Source of the DNA: PALSA-243 sp049522755
GTDB lineage: Bacteria > Acidobacteriota > Terriglobia > Bryobacterales > Bryobacteraceae
NCBI GenBank assembly: GCA_049522755.1
Contig: JBEKNN010000059.1
Location: forward strand, 1-35,045
Length of the DNA stretch: 35,045 nt
Direction: 5' to 3'
Under the pieces are notes generated by a model. That model searched no databases, was not told where the DNA came from, and saw only the letters and a list, made by a program, of their open reading frames with translations. This document shows positions 1 to 8,907 of the stretch, piece by piece. Position numbers and translations under genes: made by a program. Every line of letters begins with the position of its first letter. Within the stretch, counting starts at the first letter, position 1.

Positions 1-65
1 TTGCCTTCGAGGCGAAGGTCTTTCCGGGTGGCGACCACCGTGCCCACTACACGAGCCAGTATCAT
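1..65 (-). CDS. BMC-P pentameric shell vertex protein (EutN/CcmL family), N-terminal fragment
   Basis: The minus strand from base 65 opens with an ATG and reads MILARVVGTVVATRKDLRLE before the window ends. This matches the N-terminal beta strand and following loop of the EutN/CcmL/PduN family, whose pentamers cap the vertices of bacterial microcompartments. Only 21 codons are visible, against roughly 85-100 residues for the family. It lies 44 bp downstream of the hexameric shell gene in the same direction, as expected within one shell operon. No strong ribosome binding site is seen before this ATG, but an upstream ATG in another frame stops after nine codons, so base 65 is the best start. The family call rests on the opening motif and the neighbours. 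Confidence 0.75.
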   Translation of the reverse strand, partial: MILARVVGTVVATRKDLRLEG

Positions 66-109
66 CGCTGTATCGTCGCGGCGCGTATCATCGTGGAGCC
101 TGCTCTCGG

Positions 110-406
110 CTACTTGCCAGCGGACTGGGCCGCCTTGCCGATGGGCAGAATGTCCTCCAGACTCTGGTGCGGACGCGGAATCACGTGGACCGAGATCAGC
201 TCGCCCACCCTTCGCGCCGCGGCGGCGCCGGCGTCGGTAGCCGCACGCACCGCCGCCACGTCTCCGCGCACCATCGCGGTCACATAGCCCGATCCGATTT
301 TTTCCCAGCCCACCAGATTCACTTTGGCGGCCTTCACCATCGCGTCCGCGGCCTCGATCATGGCCACCAGCCCGCGGGTCTCGATCATGCCTAATGCTTC
401 GCCCAT
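110..406 (-). CDS. BMC-H hexameric microcompartment shell protein (EutM/PduA/CcmK type)
   Basis: This 98-residue protein has the length and sequence of a single-domain BMC shell subunit. It opens with GEALGMIETRGLVAMIEAAD, the typical first strand and helix, and continues with a KIGSGYVTAMVRGDVAAV segment in which GSG would line the central pore of the hexamer. Six copies form a flat hexagonal tile, and tiles build the facets of the compartment; the small pore passes substrates and products. The gene lies 19 bp downstream of a class II aldolase and is followed by a vertex protein gene, so enzyme, facet and vertex appear to be co-transcribed. A GGAGAGA stretch lies just before the start. The cargo specificity cannot be read from the shell alone. 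Confidence 0.92.
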   Translation of the reverse strand: MGEALGMIETRGLVAMIEAADAMVKAAKVNLVGWEKIGSGYVTAMVRGDVAAVRAATDAGAAAARRVGELISVHVIPRPHQSLEDILPIGKAAQSAGK

Positions 407-425
407 CGATCTCTCCGTAATCCTT

Positions 426-1232
<807 letters not shown>

Positions 1233-1498
1233 GCGAGAGTCTCGATTGTATCAAACGGTGGAAACGGCGACGGCGCGGCGGAGATCAGTGTCGCGGCAGT
1301 GGGCCAGTTTGATTCCCATTCGGATCAAGGTCTGGGACGATCTATCCCGCTACGCCCAGCAACGCCCGTTAGACGGCCAAGTGCGGTCGCGGGGAATTCG
1401 TCGGGCAGGTTTCCGATATGCCACCTCACGCCCGTTGCCCTGCAGTTGCCCTGCTACATGCGTTGCTCTCGACCGACGAAAACGGCAATGATGAGGAC

Positions 1499-2026
1499 GT
1501 GATTCGGCTCGTTCCAAAGTTGCTTCTGGTCGCCTCCGTTGCTTTCCTGTCGGGTTGCTACAACGTTGCGGAGATTGCCGAGGAGCTGCAATTCGCTCAT
1601 CAGAAGCCCAACGAAGCTGATTTGATCGGGAAGTGGGTTCCAACCGCGCAGACGCTGAAGGACATGCGAACCAACGGTGGATATGCGATCTCCACACATG
1701 AACTTGTTCTGAACTCCGACAAGAATTTCTCAATGAAGAATATGCCTGACTGGTGGGCGACGGCCTGGGGCGAATCCAAGAGAGGCTTCGGATCGGCATC
1801 GGGAAAGTGGGCGCTGCTTTCTAAGGCTACCTATTCCCATGATTGGGGAGTCGATCTGGTTGTCGGAACTGCGGAGATCGGTTTCGTTCCCGTCCGAAAT
1901 CAGAGTCCTCCATACTTGCTTCATGTAGGTATCGGCGACCCTGATAATGGCCACTTCATGCTTTTCGAGCGACTCAAATTGGGTTTTGCCAGAAATGCTT
2001 ATAGGAAACTGGCCAGGGATCTTTAG
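1499..2026 (+). CDS. Small predicted lipoprotein, function unknown
   Basis: I do not recognise the family. Starting at the GTG gives a 175-residue protein with a textbook lipoprotein signal: two charged residues near the start, a hydrophobic core LLLVASVAFL, and a lipobox SGC with Cys at residue 20. An in-frame upstream start would add 27 residues before the signal and is less likely; a GAGG lies only two bases before the GTG, so the start is not certain. The mature part contains DLIGKW, a phrase common in small lipoproteins with a lipocalin-like or META-like beta fold, and several Trp residues (DWWATAW). It is probably membrane anchored and extracytoplasmic. It points away from the microcompartment operon and is followed by a palindromic repeat. 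Confidence 0.7.
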   Translation: MIRLVPKLLLVASVAFLSGCYNVAEIAEELQFAHQKPNEADLIGKWVPTAQTLKDMRTNGGYAISTHELVLNSDKNFSMKNMPDWWATAWGESKRGFGSASGKWALLSKATYSHDWGVDLVVGTAEIGFVPVRNQSPPYLLHVGIGDPDNGHFMLFERLKLGFARNAYRKLARDL

Positions 2027-2035
2027 CAGCATGAT

Positions 2036-2102
2036 TGGCCGCCGATTAACGCCGATTAACGCCGATTAAACGAGAATTCTTATCGGCATTCATCGGCGGC
2101 CA
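2036..2102. repeat. Palindrome-bounded element with an internal tandem decamer
   Basis: Perfect 11-bp inverted repeats TGGCCGCCGAT (2036-2046) and ATCGGCGGCCA (2092-2102) enclose about 45 bp. Inside are three consecutive copies of the decamer GCCGATTAAC (2041-2070, the last with one change). The element lies ten bases after the lipoprotein stop and 30 bases before the convergent L,D-transpeptidase stop. A folded transcript could serve as a bidirectional terminator, although there is no clear T-run. The form resembles a dispersed REP or miniature element rather than a gene-specific site. Confidence 0.7.
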
Positions 2103-2131
2103 TTTCTGTTTCTTCCGCGAAGCCCCGCCTC

Positions 2132-2692
2132 TCACTGAACGCTCGCCGCACCGGCAGCCGCCACCACAACCGCAGCCGCCGCGCCACCGAAAATCTGTTG
2201 CGTTTTCGCGGTGCGCTCTGCCACCAGCTCCACATCGTCGCCTACCGACACCATCCCAAATAACTCTTCCACATCGTGATTGCGCATACGGATGCAGCCG
2301 TGCGACGCGTTGTGTCCGATGGAGGATGGATTGTTAGTGCCGTGGATGCCATAGCCTTTCACGCTCAAACCGAGCCATCGCGTGCCGATGGGGCAGGCCT
2401 TGCCGGGAGGCACGATTTTGCCCTTCGAGTACCATGTCGGCTCCGCCAGCCGTTGCACTATCTTGAAAGAACCCGCGGGACTCGGCGACTTAGGCGCTCC
2501 CACAGCCGTCGGGAAGATCTTGATCACCTTGCCGTTTTCCATCAGCGCGAGTTTCCGGTCGGGAATGCTGACAATGATCTTGCGCGCGGATGGCGGCGCC
2601 GCTTTGTCCTGTCCAAACGCTTCCACCGCGGCCATGAGCATTACGCTCGTCAATGCCGCCAACCTCTTGATCCGATCTTCTGTTCTAAGCAT
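2132..2692 (-). CDS. L,D-transpeptidase (YkuD domain), exported
   Basis: This 186-residue protein carries a YkuD catalytic domain at about residues 37-158. The motif HGTNNPSSIG followed by HNASHGCIRM has the invariant His117 and the nucleophile Cys133 with the SHGC-R signature, so the active site is intact. These enzymes make or remodel 3-3 cross-links in peptidoglycan, or anchor proteins to it, in the periplasm. Residues 10-27 are hydrophobic and end in AFGQ, consistent with a cleaved signal peptide. The C-terminus is an odd Ala/Val-rich tail (about 168-186). The start codon is supported by a GGGAGG eight bases upstream; this site lies in the loop of a perfect hairpin, described separately. 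It forms a monocistronic unit. Confidence 0.92.
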   Translation of the reverse strand: MLRTEDRIKRLAALTSVMLMAAVEAFGQDKAAPPSARKIIVSIPDRKLALMENGKVIKIFPTAVGAPKSPSPAGSFKIVQRLAEPTWYSKGKIVPPGKACPIGTRWLGLSVKGYGIHGTNNPSSIGHNASHGCIRMRNHDVEELFGMVSVGDDVELVAERTAKTQQIFGGAAAAVVVAAAGAASVQ

Positions 2693-2717
2693 CTTCCGCG
2701 CCTCCCTACGCGGAAGA
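2692..2717 (-). promoter_or_regulatory. Translation-start hairpin with the ribosome binding site in its loop
   Basis: On the minus strand the leader of the L,D-transpeptidase folds as TCTTCCGCG, loop TAGGGAGG, CGCGGAAGA: a perfect 9-bp stem with an 8-base loop. The loop holds the complete ribosome binding site, and the last stem base is the A of the ATG. The site could present or mask ribosome access, for example as a thermosensor or protein-binding site. The structure is read directly; the regulatory role is inference. Confidence 0.55.
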
Positions 2718-2848
2718 AGGATGCAGGAGTGTGGCCATGAGGTAAGTTGCTGTAACTTAAGCTAGATGACTTTTGAGGTCTGCGTGTCGGAATGAACACG
2801 CGTGGAAAATAACTGAGGCGTTGGATAAGGTCGTGATATGAGGCCAAT

Positions 2849-2884
2849 AAAAAACGGCGGCGGGAGTTCGATCTCCCGCCGCCG
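2849..2884 (-). terminator. Rho-independent terminator of the large secreted protein gene
   Basis: A perfect 12-bp GC stem (CGGCGGCGGGAG and its complement, 2855-2884) closes on a 6-base loop. On the minus strand it is followed by six T residues (2854-2849) and then ATT. It begins 35 bases after the stop of the gene ending at 2919. The other strand has a shorter T-run after GGCTG, so some bidirectional activity is possible. Confidence 0.92.
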
Positions 2885-2918
2885 AGGCTGTTTTTGGATA
2901 AATCCAGGTAAACCTGTC

Positions 2919-5900
2919 TTAGTTGGCGATGGTGTAGGTGACCACTACTGAACCGGTCAGGAAGGGTGTTATGGTATCGGCCACATTCACTGTGATGGTT
3001 GCCGTACCGTCGACCGCGATTCCTGTGATAGCGCCGGTGGTGGCGTTGATCGACAAGCCGAGGGCGAGCAAACTCGCGGTATCGGTGTTGTTGAGCGTGT
3101 AAGCGTAGGGTCCGGTGCCTTCGGCTATCGTGAATCCCGAGACACTGTCCCCGCCTGCGGATCCCCATGTTGCTAGGGCGCCGGATTGAGAGCTGGTGGT
3201 TGCCCCCGTTTGAGTCACAAGCAGGCTAGCCGCCAACCAGATGTTTACGCCAGTGGGCTGGCTGCTGATCGAATTGGCCGTAACTACGACTGGCACATGC
3301 ATCGCGGCTAACGTCGCGGGTTGGCCGGCGTCGTTGGCCGAATCGATGAAGCTCGATCCTTTGGCCGGGATCTGCACATTGATCTGATACAGTCCGGCGA
3401 TCGAACCGCTTACCCAGCCTGCGAATACTACAGTGGCCGCTACGTTCCCAATCTTTACCGAGGGAACGTCAGTACCGTTGTGCATCATGCACGGCTGAAT
3501 ATTGCTGGCGGGGAACAGGGCGCTCTGGATCACCAGACCGTCGTTCGACGTAACGGGAGTGGAAGGCGAGTCCGTCGTGTTGACCGCGGCCCAGTAGGCC
3601 GAGGCAGTCATGCAGTCTACGGTGTTCGGGGTCGTCCACGCGGCCGTTGAAGTCGTGCTGTCGGGCACGCCCAAACCGGTAACATAGAGCGAGATGATGT
3701 CCCCCTCGGCTGCGGTTAACCTCGCGCCAGCCGGAGTAGCGCTGGTAATCAAGGCGTAGCTCGGCAGCAGCGCCGCGGCATCGCCCTGGCCGTCGCCGCC
3801 GACGGTGAAGATGCCGGGGTCGGTAGCGGCAATGGTCACGCTGAATGGGGAGCTCTTGAACATGGTCGCCGGAAGAGAGCCGTAACCAAAGCTGACGACG
3901 ATGTCGACCGTACTGCCGGCGTAAGCGTTGACCGCGGCCGGAACCACCAGGTTGATCTGGTTGTTAGTGGCGAACAGCAGCGGGGCATTGGCGATCGCGA
4001 CCGGAGAGCCGGCGTGGGTTTGGAAAGTGACGCTAAGGACGCGCTGCGTGGAGCCGGCGGCGTCGGGGCTGAGCGTGGCCAGATAGCGTGAAGCGACCGG
4101 ATCGGTGGTTCCGTAAAGGATCGGATTCGGAGCTATGCAGCCGGTGCCTCCGGACACGCAGAAGTTCGTGCCGAAGACGCTGAGGATATCGTAAGCCGAC
4201 ACGGGCGTCAACGCCGGCGCTGTCGCCTGTATGTAGGATGAGGCGCTGGTAACGGCCTGCACGATCGGATTAACGCCGATGGTGAGGTTGATCTGCGAAG
4301 CCGGCGTGGAGCAGTTGCCGCCCCCGGGATTGCAGACGCCGAAGGCCACCGTCCCGCCCACGCCGGAGAATGGCAGGTAAGGGTCGTTGCTCGCCGGGAC
4401 GGTAATCGCCAGAGAGATGGTGGTGGAGTTGATCACCGTCGGCGTAACAAAATAATCCGACACGATGGATCCGCCCGACACAACTCCGGCCTTCGTCACT
4501 AGCGTAGAGCCGCCGCTGTAGACGAATCCGGAACCGGTGAGGACCACCGTAAAGCTTCCGCTTGTGGCGGTCGGCAAAGAGCTCGGCGAGATGCTGTAGA
4601 TCAATGCCCCTGGAGACTTGACCTGCACGTTGATCGTAACCGTGACCGGCGTGCCGCTAGTCGGGGTGAAGGTCACGCTTCCGCTAAGAGTTGCGCCCGG
4701 CGCCGCGGCGCCGAAAATGGATTGCAGGAACGTCACGGGAATCGGGGCGCTGCCGAAACTATAGGCGATGCCCGAAGTCGCGCCGACTACTGGGGACAAC
4801 GAATTGGCGGTCGTGGTGATGGCGTAGGCGATCGGTGAGTCGCTCGAAACCGGGGTGATCACCAGCGTCGGCAGGGCTTGTCCGAGAACCCACGAAATCG
4901 TTCGCGTGGTCCCTTCAGCGACGGTCAACGTGGCCGTCGGGTCCTTCACCTGGAGCGTGACCGGTATCACCGTGTCCAGTTGGCCCGAAACCTTCAGGTG
5001 AACATTGGCGGTGTAGCTGCCCAGGGCCACCGTTTCAGCCCCCGCGGTCGGCACGAAGGTCATGGTTACAGCCGACGTGGTAGTGCCGGTGGTGGGAGTG
5101 GCATTCAGCCAGAGCGGGAGAGTGCTTGGGTCCACACTGAAGAACACAGCGGGAGAAGCGGAAACCGAGGTTGTCGTCGAATTATAAGCGAGGCTGCCCT
5201 TGACGTACGACAGCGCAATCGATGCCGGGGACGCCGCGGGCGTGGCCAACACGCCGACTTCGACGGTAACCGCCAGGATTTTATCCGCCGCCGGCGCATT
5301 CAACAGATGAACGTTATACGTGGTGGATCCCACGGGCAAAATGCCGCATCCGTTTCCGGTTGTTCCGCTGACGGCGTTTACCGTCAGTGCAACCGACGTG
5401 GCCGAGGCGGTACCGCCGCCCGAAACCGTGAGCCATGCAGGCAGCGCGGTTTCCACGACGCTGTTTACGGTTTGCGCGGTGGTATTCACGGTGAAGGGCG
5501 TACCGAGGTAAGCCGGAGACGTGACGTTGACGGTTTGCGCCGTACCCGCAGTGTACGTCGATACATTTTTGGTGCAGATGACCGTCACCGCACTCGGCGA
5601 AGGCGCCAGGGCGCTCCCGGAGGCGGTAGTAATCGTGCCCATGGTCGTCGCCACGGTGAGCGGCGTGGCGCCACCCGCGAGGGTGAAGGTGAGGGTTAGG
5701 GCTGTGGCCGCGGTGACGCCTTTGCAGCCGGCAGCCATGTTGAAGGTGAAGTTAGTCGCCACGGTCGTCGAGGAGACGGAGAGAACAGCCGGGCTGGGAA
5801 GCACCACGGCGGACGTTGCGGCCGTTCCCGCTGTGGCGGTTACCGTCACGTTACCGGCGCTGGCCCCCGTGGCGAGCATAATGCCAACCGTTACGGGGGC

Positions 5901-6035
5901 GGGACCGAGAACGGTGTCGCAGGTTAGCGTGACTGTTGATGGGTTCGCTACTAATGATGCTGCGTGCAAAGCGCCCGTAAAGGTGGTCAGCGCGAGCACT
6001 GCAAGCGGGATTCGTGAGAAGTGAATTCGAGACAT
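2919..6035 (-). CDS. Giant secreted multi-Ig-like protein with Solibacter-type C-terminal module (TIGR03437)
   Basis: This 1038-residue protein starts with a signal peptide (MSRIHFSRIPLAVLALTTFT, cleavage near ALHA-AS). Residues 27-475 are Thr/Ser/Val/Ala-rich beta-sandwich modules of about 110-120 residues, each opening with a phrase like SPSAVTV or SPASIAL. Residues 478-587 look like an IPT/TIG module (SPSSLPTATSGS then LTGSGF). Residues 590-935 carry the module common in Solibacter proteins, with VTSASSYIQATAPALTPVSA, LSVFGTNF, NNQINLVVP, SLYVTGLGVPDS and GLYQINVQIP. A final Ig-like domain (940-1038) contains LSINATTGAITG. There is no membrane anchor or sorting signal after residue 25. The protein is probably secreted or attached to the outer surface; its ligand is unknown. 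An AAAGGA lies upstream of the ATG, and the gene ends at a strong terminator. Confidence 0.92.
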   Translation of the reverse strand: MSRIHFSRIPLAVLALTTFTGALHAASLVANPSTVTLTCDTVLGPAPVTVGIMLATGASAGNVTVTATAGTAATSAVVLPSPAVLSVSSTTVATNFTFNMAAGCKGVTAATALTLTFTLAGGATPLTVATTMGTITTASGSALAPSPSAVTVICTKNVSTYTAGTAQTVNVTSPAYLGTPFTVNTTAQTVNSVVETALPAWLTVSGGGTASATSVALTVNAVSGTTGNGCGILPVGSTTYNVHLLNAPAADKILAVTVEVGVLATPAASPASIALSYVKGSLAYNSTTTSVSASPAVFFSVDPSTLPLWLNATPTTGTTTSAVTMTFVPTAGAETVALGSYTANVHLKVSGQLDTVIPVTLQVKDPTATLTVAEGTTRTISWVLGQALPTLVITPVSSDSPIAYAITTTANSLSPVVGATSGIAYSFGSAPIPVTFLQSIFGAAAPGATLSGSVTFTPTSGTPVTVTINVQVKSPGALIYSISPSSLPTATSGSFTVVLTGSGFVYSGGSTLVTKAGVVSGGSIVSDYFVTPTVINSTTISLAITVPASNDPYLPFSGVGGTVAFGVCNPGGGNCSTPASQINLTIGVNPIVQAVTSASSYIQATAPALTPVSAYDILSVFGTNFCVSGGTGCIAPNPILYGTTDPVASRYLATLSPDAAGSTQRVLSVTFQTHAGSPVAIANAPLLFATNNQINLVVPAAVNAYAGSTVDIVVSFGYGSLPATMFKSSPFSVTIAATDPGIFTVGGDGQGDAAALLPSYALITSATPAGARLTAAEGDIISLYVTGLGVPDSTTSTAAWTTPNTVDCMTASAYWAAVNTTDSPSTPVTSNDGLVIQSALFPASNIQPCMMHNGTDVPSVKIGNVAATVVFAGWVSGSIAGLYQINVQIPAKGSSFIDSANDAGQPATLAAMHVPVVVTANSISSQPTGVNIWLAASLLVTQTGATTSSQSGALATWGSAGGDSVSGFTIAEGTGPYAYTLNNTDTASLLALGLSINATTGAITGIAVDGTATITVNVADTITPFLTGSVVVTYTIAN

Positions 6036-6250
6036 ACGGATATTCTTTTTTCCTTTGTTACCCGCGCTTCAGTGCTTGGGCACAGTTGTCATATCGGCTG
6101 GCGCGATGTTTCACGACAGGGGCCGGGGAAATAGGGCCGAATCCAGAGTGAACCAGGGACAATTAGCGGCGGAACTAAGGGGTTTATCGCGTTTTTTTGG
6201 CGCTGGGTAGCGCAATATCCCACAGCGGGGAAATCCGGGAAGCGCCCCAC

Positions 6251-6525
6251 GTCCGTACCGGTGGTTCGATTGGTTACGTCAGCACTCCTCGAACAACGAC
6301 GGAAGTCCGAGCGATTTGAAGTATGCATTGGTAAAGCCCCACATGCTTCCTCCATCAATCGATTCGTGCTGGCTGAGCTTTGGGGTCCATGCGCCGCGTG
6401 TTTGCAATACGCTCTTTCAGCCCCCGCCTCGCGGCCACAGCTATTGCGTTCTCACTAGCCCTTCACCGACATCAGGTTGGGCGGGGGACTTTCACCCCCA
6501 AGCTTGCTGAGCATGCTCAGCACAC
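6251..6525 (-). mobile_element. Group II intron-like ribozyme remnant without reverse transcriptase
   Basis: Read on the minus strand from base 6525, the sequence begins GTGTGC, matching the GUGYG 5' end of group II introns. It continues with TTGGGGGTGAAAGTCCCCC, GAACGCAATAGCTGTGGCC, and the late segment GTGCTGACGTAACCAATCG followed by AACCACCGGTACGGAC at 6251-6268. These resemble domain I and the entry to domain V of bacterial group II introns. The second half of domain V and the 3' end are missing, and there is no maturase reading frame. The left part of this 600-bp gap (6036-6250) is otherwise featureless apart from the upstream region of the large secreted protein gene. Identification is from recalled sequence features, without a covariance-model search. 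Confidence 0.6.
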
Positions 6526-6535
6526 AACTAAACCG

Positions 6536-6568
6536 CGGAACGCGAGGCTCGGTATCTCGCGAGTTCCG
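6536..6568 (-). terminator. Strong hairpin downstream of the SEC-C gene, abutting the intron remnant
   Basis: On the minus strand CGGAA-CT-CGCGAG pairs with CTCGCGTTCCG: 11 pairs with a two-base bulge and a 9-base loop. It is followed by the T-rich CGGTTTAGTT and then directly by the intron-like 5' end at 6525. It starts 67 bases after the stop at 6636, so it probably terminates that gene. Class C group II introns are known to insert just behind such hairpins. Confidence 0.65.
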
Positions 6569-6635
6569 TACAAGCGGATCTCATTGACTCTGCCGTTGTT
6601 GAAACCGGGGACCGAAGCGGCAGGATCGGCGGCGT

Positions 6636-7544
6636 TCAAGCGCCGCAGCACTTCTTGTATTTCTTGCCGCTCCCGCATGGGCATCGTTCGTTCCGGCCGG
6701 TCTTCGGCGTTGCCCTTTTGATCTGAGAAGAGGGGGCAACTGGACTCAGCCCGGAAATTGCCGAAGCCGGGGCTGTGCTCTTCGCGCGGTTCGGGCTATC
6801 CTCTCGAAAACATGCCCACCATTCCATCTCGGCCACGGTGTCCGACACAAGGCGTCGATGAGGATCGTCTGCGAGTCTCGCGAAAAGGCGATCTTTGCCG
6901 AGCGCCATGTCCTGTTTGACATGTTTAAAGCCGATGTAACTGGGGTCAACAAGACCTTGATCGTAAGCCTGTTTGATATCGTCGAGCAGTTCTTCGGCGT
7001 AAAGATCGGAGCTATAAGAGACAAGCGTATCCCAGACGTGGGACCACTGCCGCGCCAATTTGCCGCGAAACAAGCTGGCGAAGTAGCTCACAATCTCATC
7101 ACGGCTCTTTTGTTCTGCGGACACAAGCGTCACAAGACCACTCAAAGCCGCACCCCTGACCCATTGATCGGCGCTCTCATTCTCGATTAGAGACTGAATG
7201 CCTGCTAAATCGCCGCCGCAGACGGACGCAAGTACCTGGCCGAGGCTCTCGGTAATGAAGTCGCCGCAGAGCGAATACTGGATGTCTTCCGGAAGCAATG
7301 CAAAGCGGACTACAAGGGGATAAGCGCGGGTCTCGCGGAACTGCGCCAGCAAAAACATGGCATATAGATGGGCCATGTAATCGCCTTCGGCGTCGATTTG
7401 CGCCGCCCGGTCCACGGTGTCCTCCAGAATGCGCAGAAGCTCTGGCGTGATCTCTTCCCGGCGCGCTACGGCCGCTTCGACCGCGGCTCGCGGGAACTTT
7501 CCGGTAAATCTTTGGAACTGATGCAGGATTTCGGCTGTTTCCAT
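6636..7544 (-). CDS. DUF1186-like protein with C-terminal SEC-C zinc motif
   Basis: This 302-residue cytoplasmic protein has two parts. Residues 1-235 are largely helical (EITPELLRILEDTVDR, YMAHLYAMFLLAQFRETRAY) and resemble the DUF1186 family, which has a HEAT-like helical build. After a Ser/Pro-rich linker (about 245-280), residues 283-301 form a complete SEC-C motif, GRNERCPCGSGKKYKKCC. In SecA and many stand-alone proteins this motif binds one zinc ion and contacts ribosomes or SecB. The combination suggests a role near nascent chains or protein quality control, but this is inference. The gene is divergent from its right neighbour across a 55-bp gap that must hold both promoters. A terminator-like hairpin follows. 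Confidence 0.85.
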   Translation of the reverse strand: METAEILHQFQRFTGKFPRAAVEAAVARREEITPELLRILEDTVDRAAQIDAEGDYMAHLYAMFLLAQFRETRAYPLVVRFALLPEDIQYSLCGDFITESLGQVLASVCGGDLAGIQSLIENESADQWVRGAALSGLVTLVSAEQKSRDEIVSYFASLFRGKLARQWSHVWDTLVSYSSDLYAEELLDDIKQAYDQGLVDPSYIGFKHVKQDMALGKDRLFARLADDPHRRLVSDTVAEMEWWACFREDSPNRAKSTAPASAISGLSPVAPSSQIKRATPKTGRNERCPCGSGKKYKKCCGA

Positions 7545-7599
7545 TGGCGTTTTTTGCTTCCACGATTCTCCATTCTCCTACGATCGTGGAGGCGATCAT

Positions 7600-8907
7600 A
7601 TGCCAGAATATCTTCAGTCGATGCCAACGAAACACACTTGGACCTTCAAGCCGCGCCTTCGTGCCAAAGCATTCGGATGGAAGGGTTCGCGTCTCGCGTG
7701 CCAGCGGCTAAAGGAAGCCGTCACGGAGATCAAGAAGGTGGACAGAGTTGATCCGGTCTTGGCCGGTGACGGCGTCGTGACCCTGATGGAGAGGATCTGG
7801 CCGGCCTTCCAGGATATCGATACTTCGTCCGGCGCTCTCGGCGGCGCAGTGTATTGGGCTCAGAACGAGTTGTTACCCATCGCCATAGAGGCTCCCGCCG
7901 ACCGAAAGGCCCGCGACAAGTGGCTGGACCGGCTCTGGCAGGCGATCGAGGATGATGGCGTCAGCTACCTCTCCCCGGTAGAAGACCGGTGGGGCGAGTT
8001 GTGCCGTTCCAGTGAAGTCGCCTCTTACTGGGCGGACCGACTCCTCAGTTTGGTTCGAACCGCCTGGTCCGACCCGCGACCCGGGAGCTACGTGCGCGGA
8101 AGCACCGTCTGTATCTCCAGCCTGCTAGCGGCGGGCCGCCATCGGGAACTGCTTGAGGTGCTGGCGCTTCAGGGATTTCCATTCTGGAATGACCGCAAGT
8201 TCGGCGTGCAGGCATTGCTGTCGCAAGGCCGCGTCGATGAAGCATTGGCGTATGCGGAAGCTTCCCGCGGCCTGAATCAGCCGGATACGGATATCGATGC
8301 GGCGTGCGAGAGAATCCTGCTCGATAGCGGTCGAGAGGACGAGGCGTATGAGAAGTATGCATTGACTGCGAACGGCTCTTCGACTGGCCTCGCCACATTC
8401 CGGGCGATCGTCAAGAAATATCCCGGCCGCGACCCGAAGAAGGTCCTTGTGAATTTAGCCGCATCGAGCGGCGAGCCTGGCCGGTGGTTTGCCGCGGCGA
8501 AAGACGCCGGCTTCCGCGATCTCGCCCTTGAATTTGCCAACACCGGCCGCACCGACCCACGCACGCTTAGCCGCGCATCGCGTGACCTGCTCCAGAAGGA
8601 TGCCCGGTTTTGTCTGGAGGTGGGCCGGCTCGCCATCCAGCGAATCCTCGATGGGTACGGCTACGAACTGACCGGTATCGATGTCCTCGATGCATATCAC
8701 CATTTCATGGCTGCGGCACAGAGCCTCGGGATCGCTGCCGAAGCTCGCGCCGACGTACTCGCGATTGCGAAGAAACAACCCGGAGCTGCATTCAGCGATG
8801 TTCTCATCCGCCAGTGCTCGCTTGCTCCGCAGGTATCGGAAGCGCCGGGGAGGAAGATAACAACAGAGCAACGGACATGGACAAGACGAAGCCCTACCAG
8901 ACACTGA
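7600..8907 (+). CDS. Unrecognised helical-repeat protein (TPR/HEAT-like)
   Basis: I cannot assign a function. The protein is 435 residues, with no signal peptide or membrane segment. From about residue 60 it is a chain of helix pairs such as SSLLAAGRHRELLEVLALQG, ALLSQGRVDEALAYAEAS and ILLDSGREDEAYEKYALT, which resemble TPR-type units and suggest a protein-interaction scaffold. The start at 7600 is supported by GGAGG seven bases upstream; a second in-frame ATG lies at 7621. The last 20 residues (from about KITTEQ) look low-complexity and overlap the start of a frameshifted downstream gene, so the original C-terminus may have been altered. It is divergent from the SEC-C gene. Confidence 0.75.
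   Translation: MPEYLQSMPTKHTWTFKPRLRAKAFGWKGSRLACQRLKEAVTEIKKVDRVDPVLAGDGVVTLMERIWPAFQDIDTSSGALGGAVYWAQNELLPIAIEAPADRKARDKWLDRLWQAIEDDGVSYLSPVEDRWGELCRSSEVASYWADRLLSLVRTAWSDPRPGSYVRGSTVCISSLLAAGRHRELLEVLALQGFPFWNDRKFGVQALLSQGRVDEALAYAEASRGLNQPDTDIDAACERILLDSGREDEAYEKYALTANGSSTGLATFRAIVKKYPGRDPKKVLVNLAASSGEPGRWFAAAKDAGFRDLALEFANTGRTDPRTLSRASRDLLQKDARFCLEVGRLAIQRILDGYGYELTGIDVLDAYHHFMAAAQSLGIAAEARADVLAIAKKQPGAAFSDVLIRQCSLAPQVSEAPGRKITTEQRTWTRRSPTRH

Noticed and set aside
2041..2070. Short tandem repeat as a possible CRISPR remnant
   Set aside because: The units are 10 bp with no spacers and no cas genes are nearby.
2855..2884. tRNA-like T-arm (GTTCGAT) in a GC-rich stem
   Set aside because: The TTCGAT is only the loop of a terminator; no acceptor, D or anticodon arm is present.
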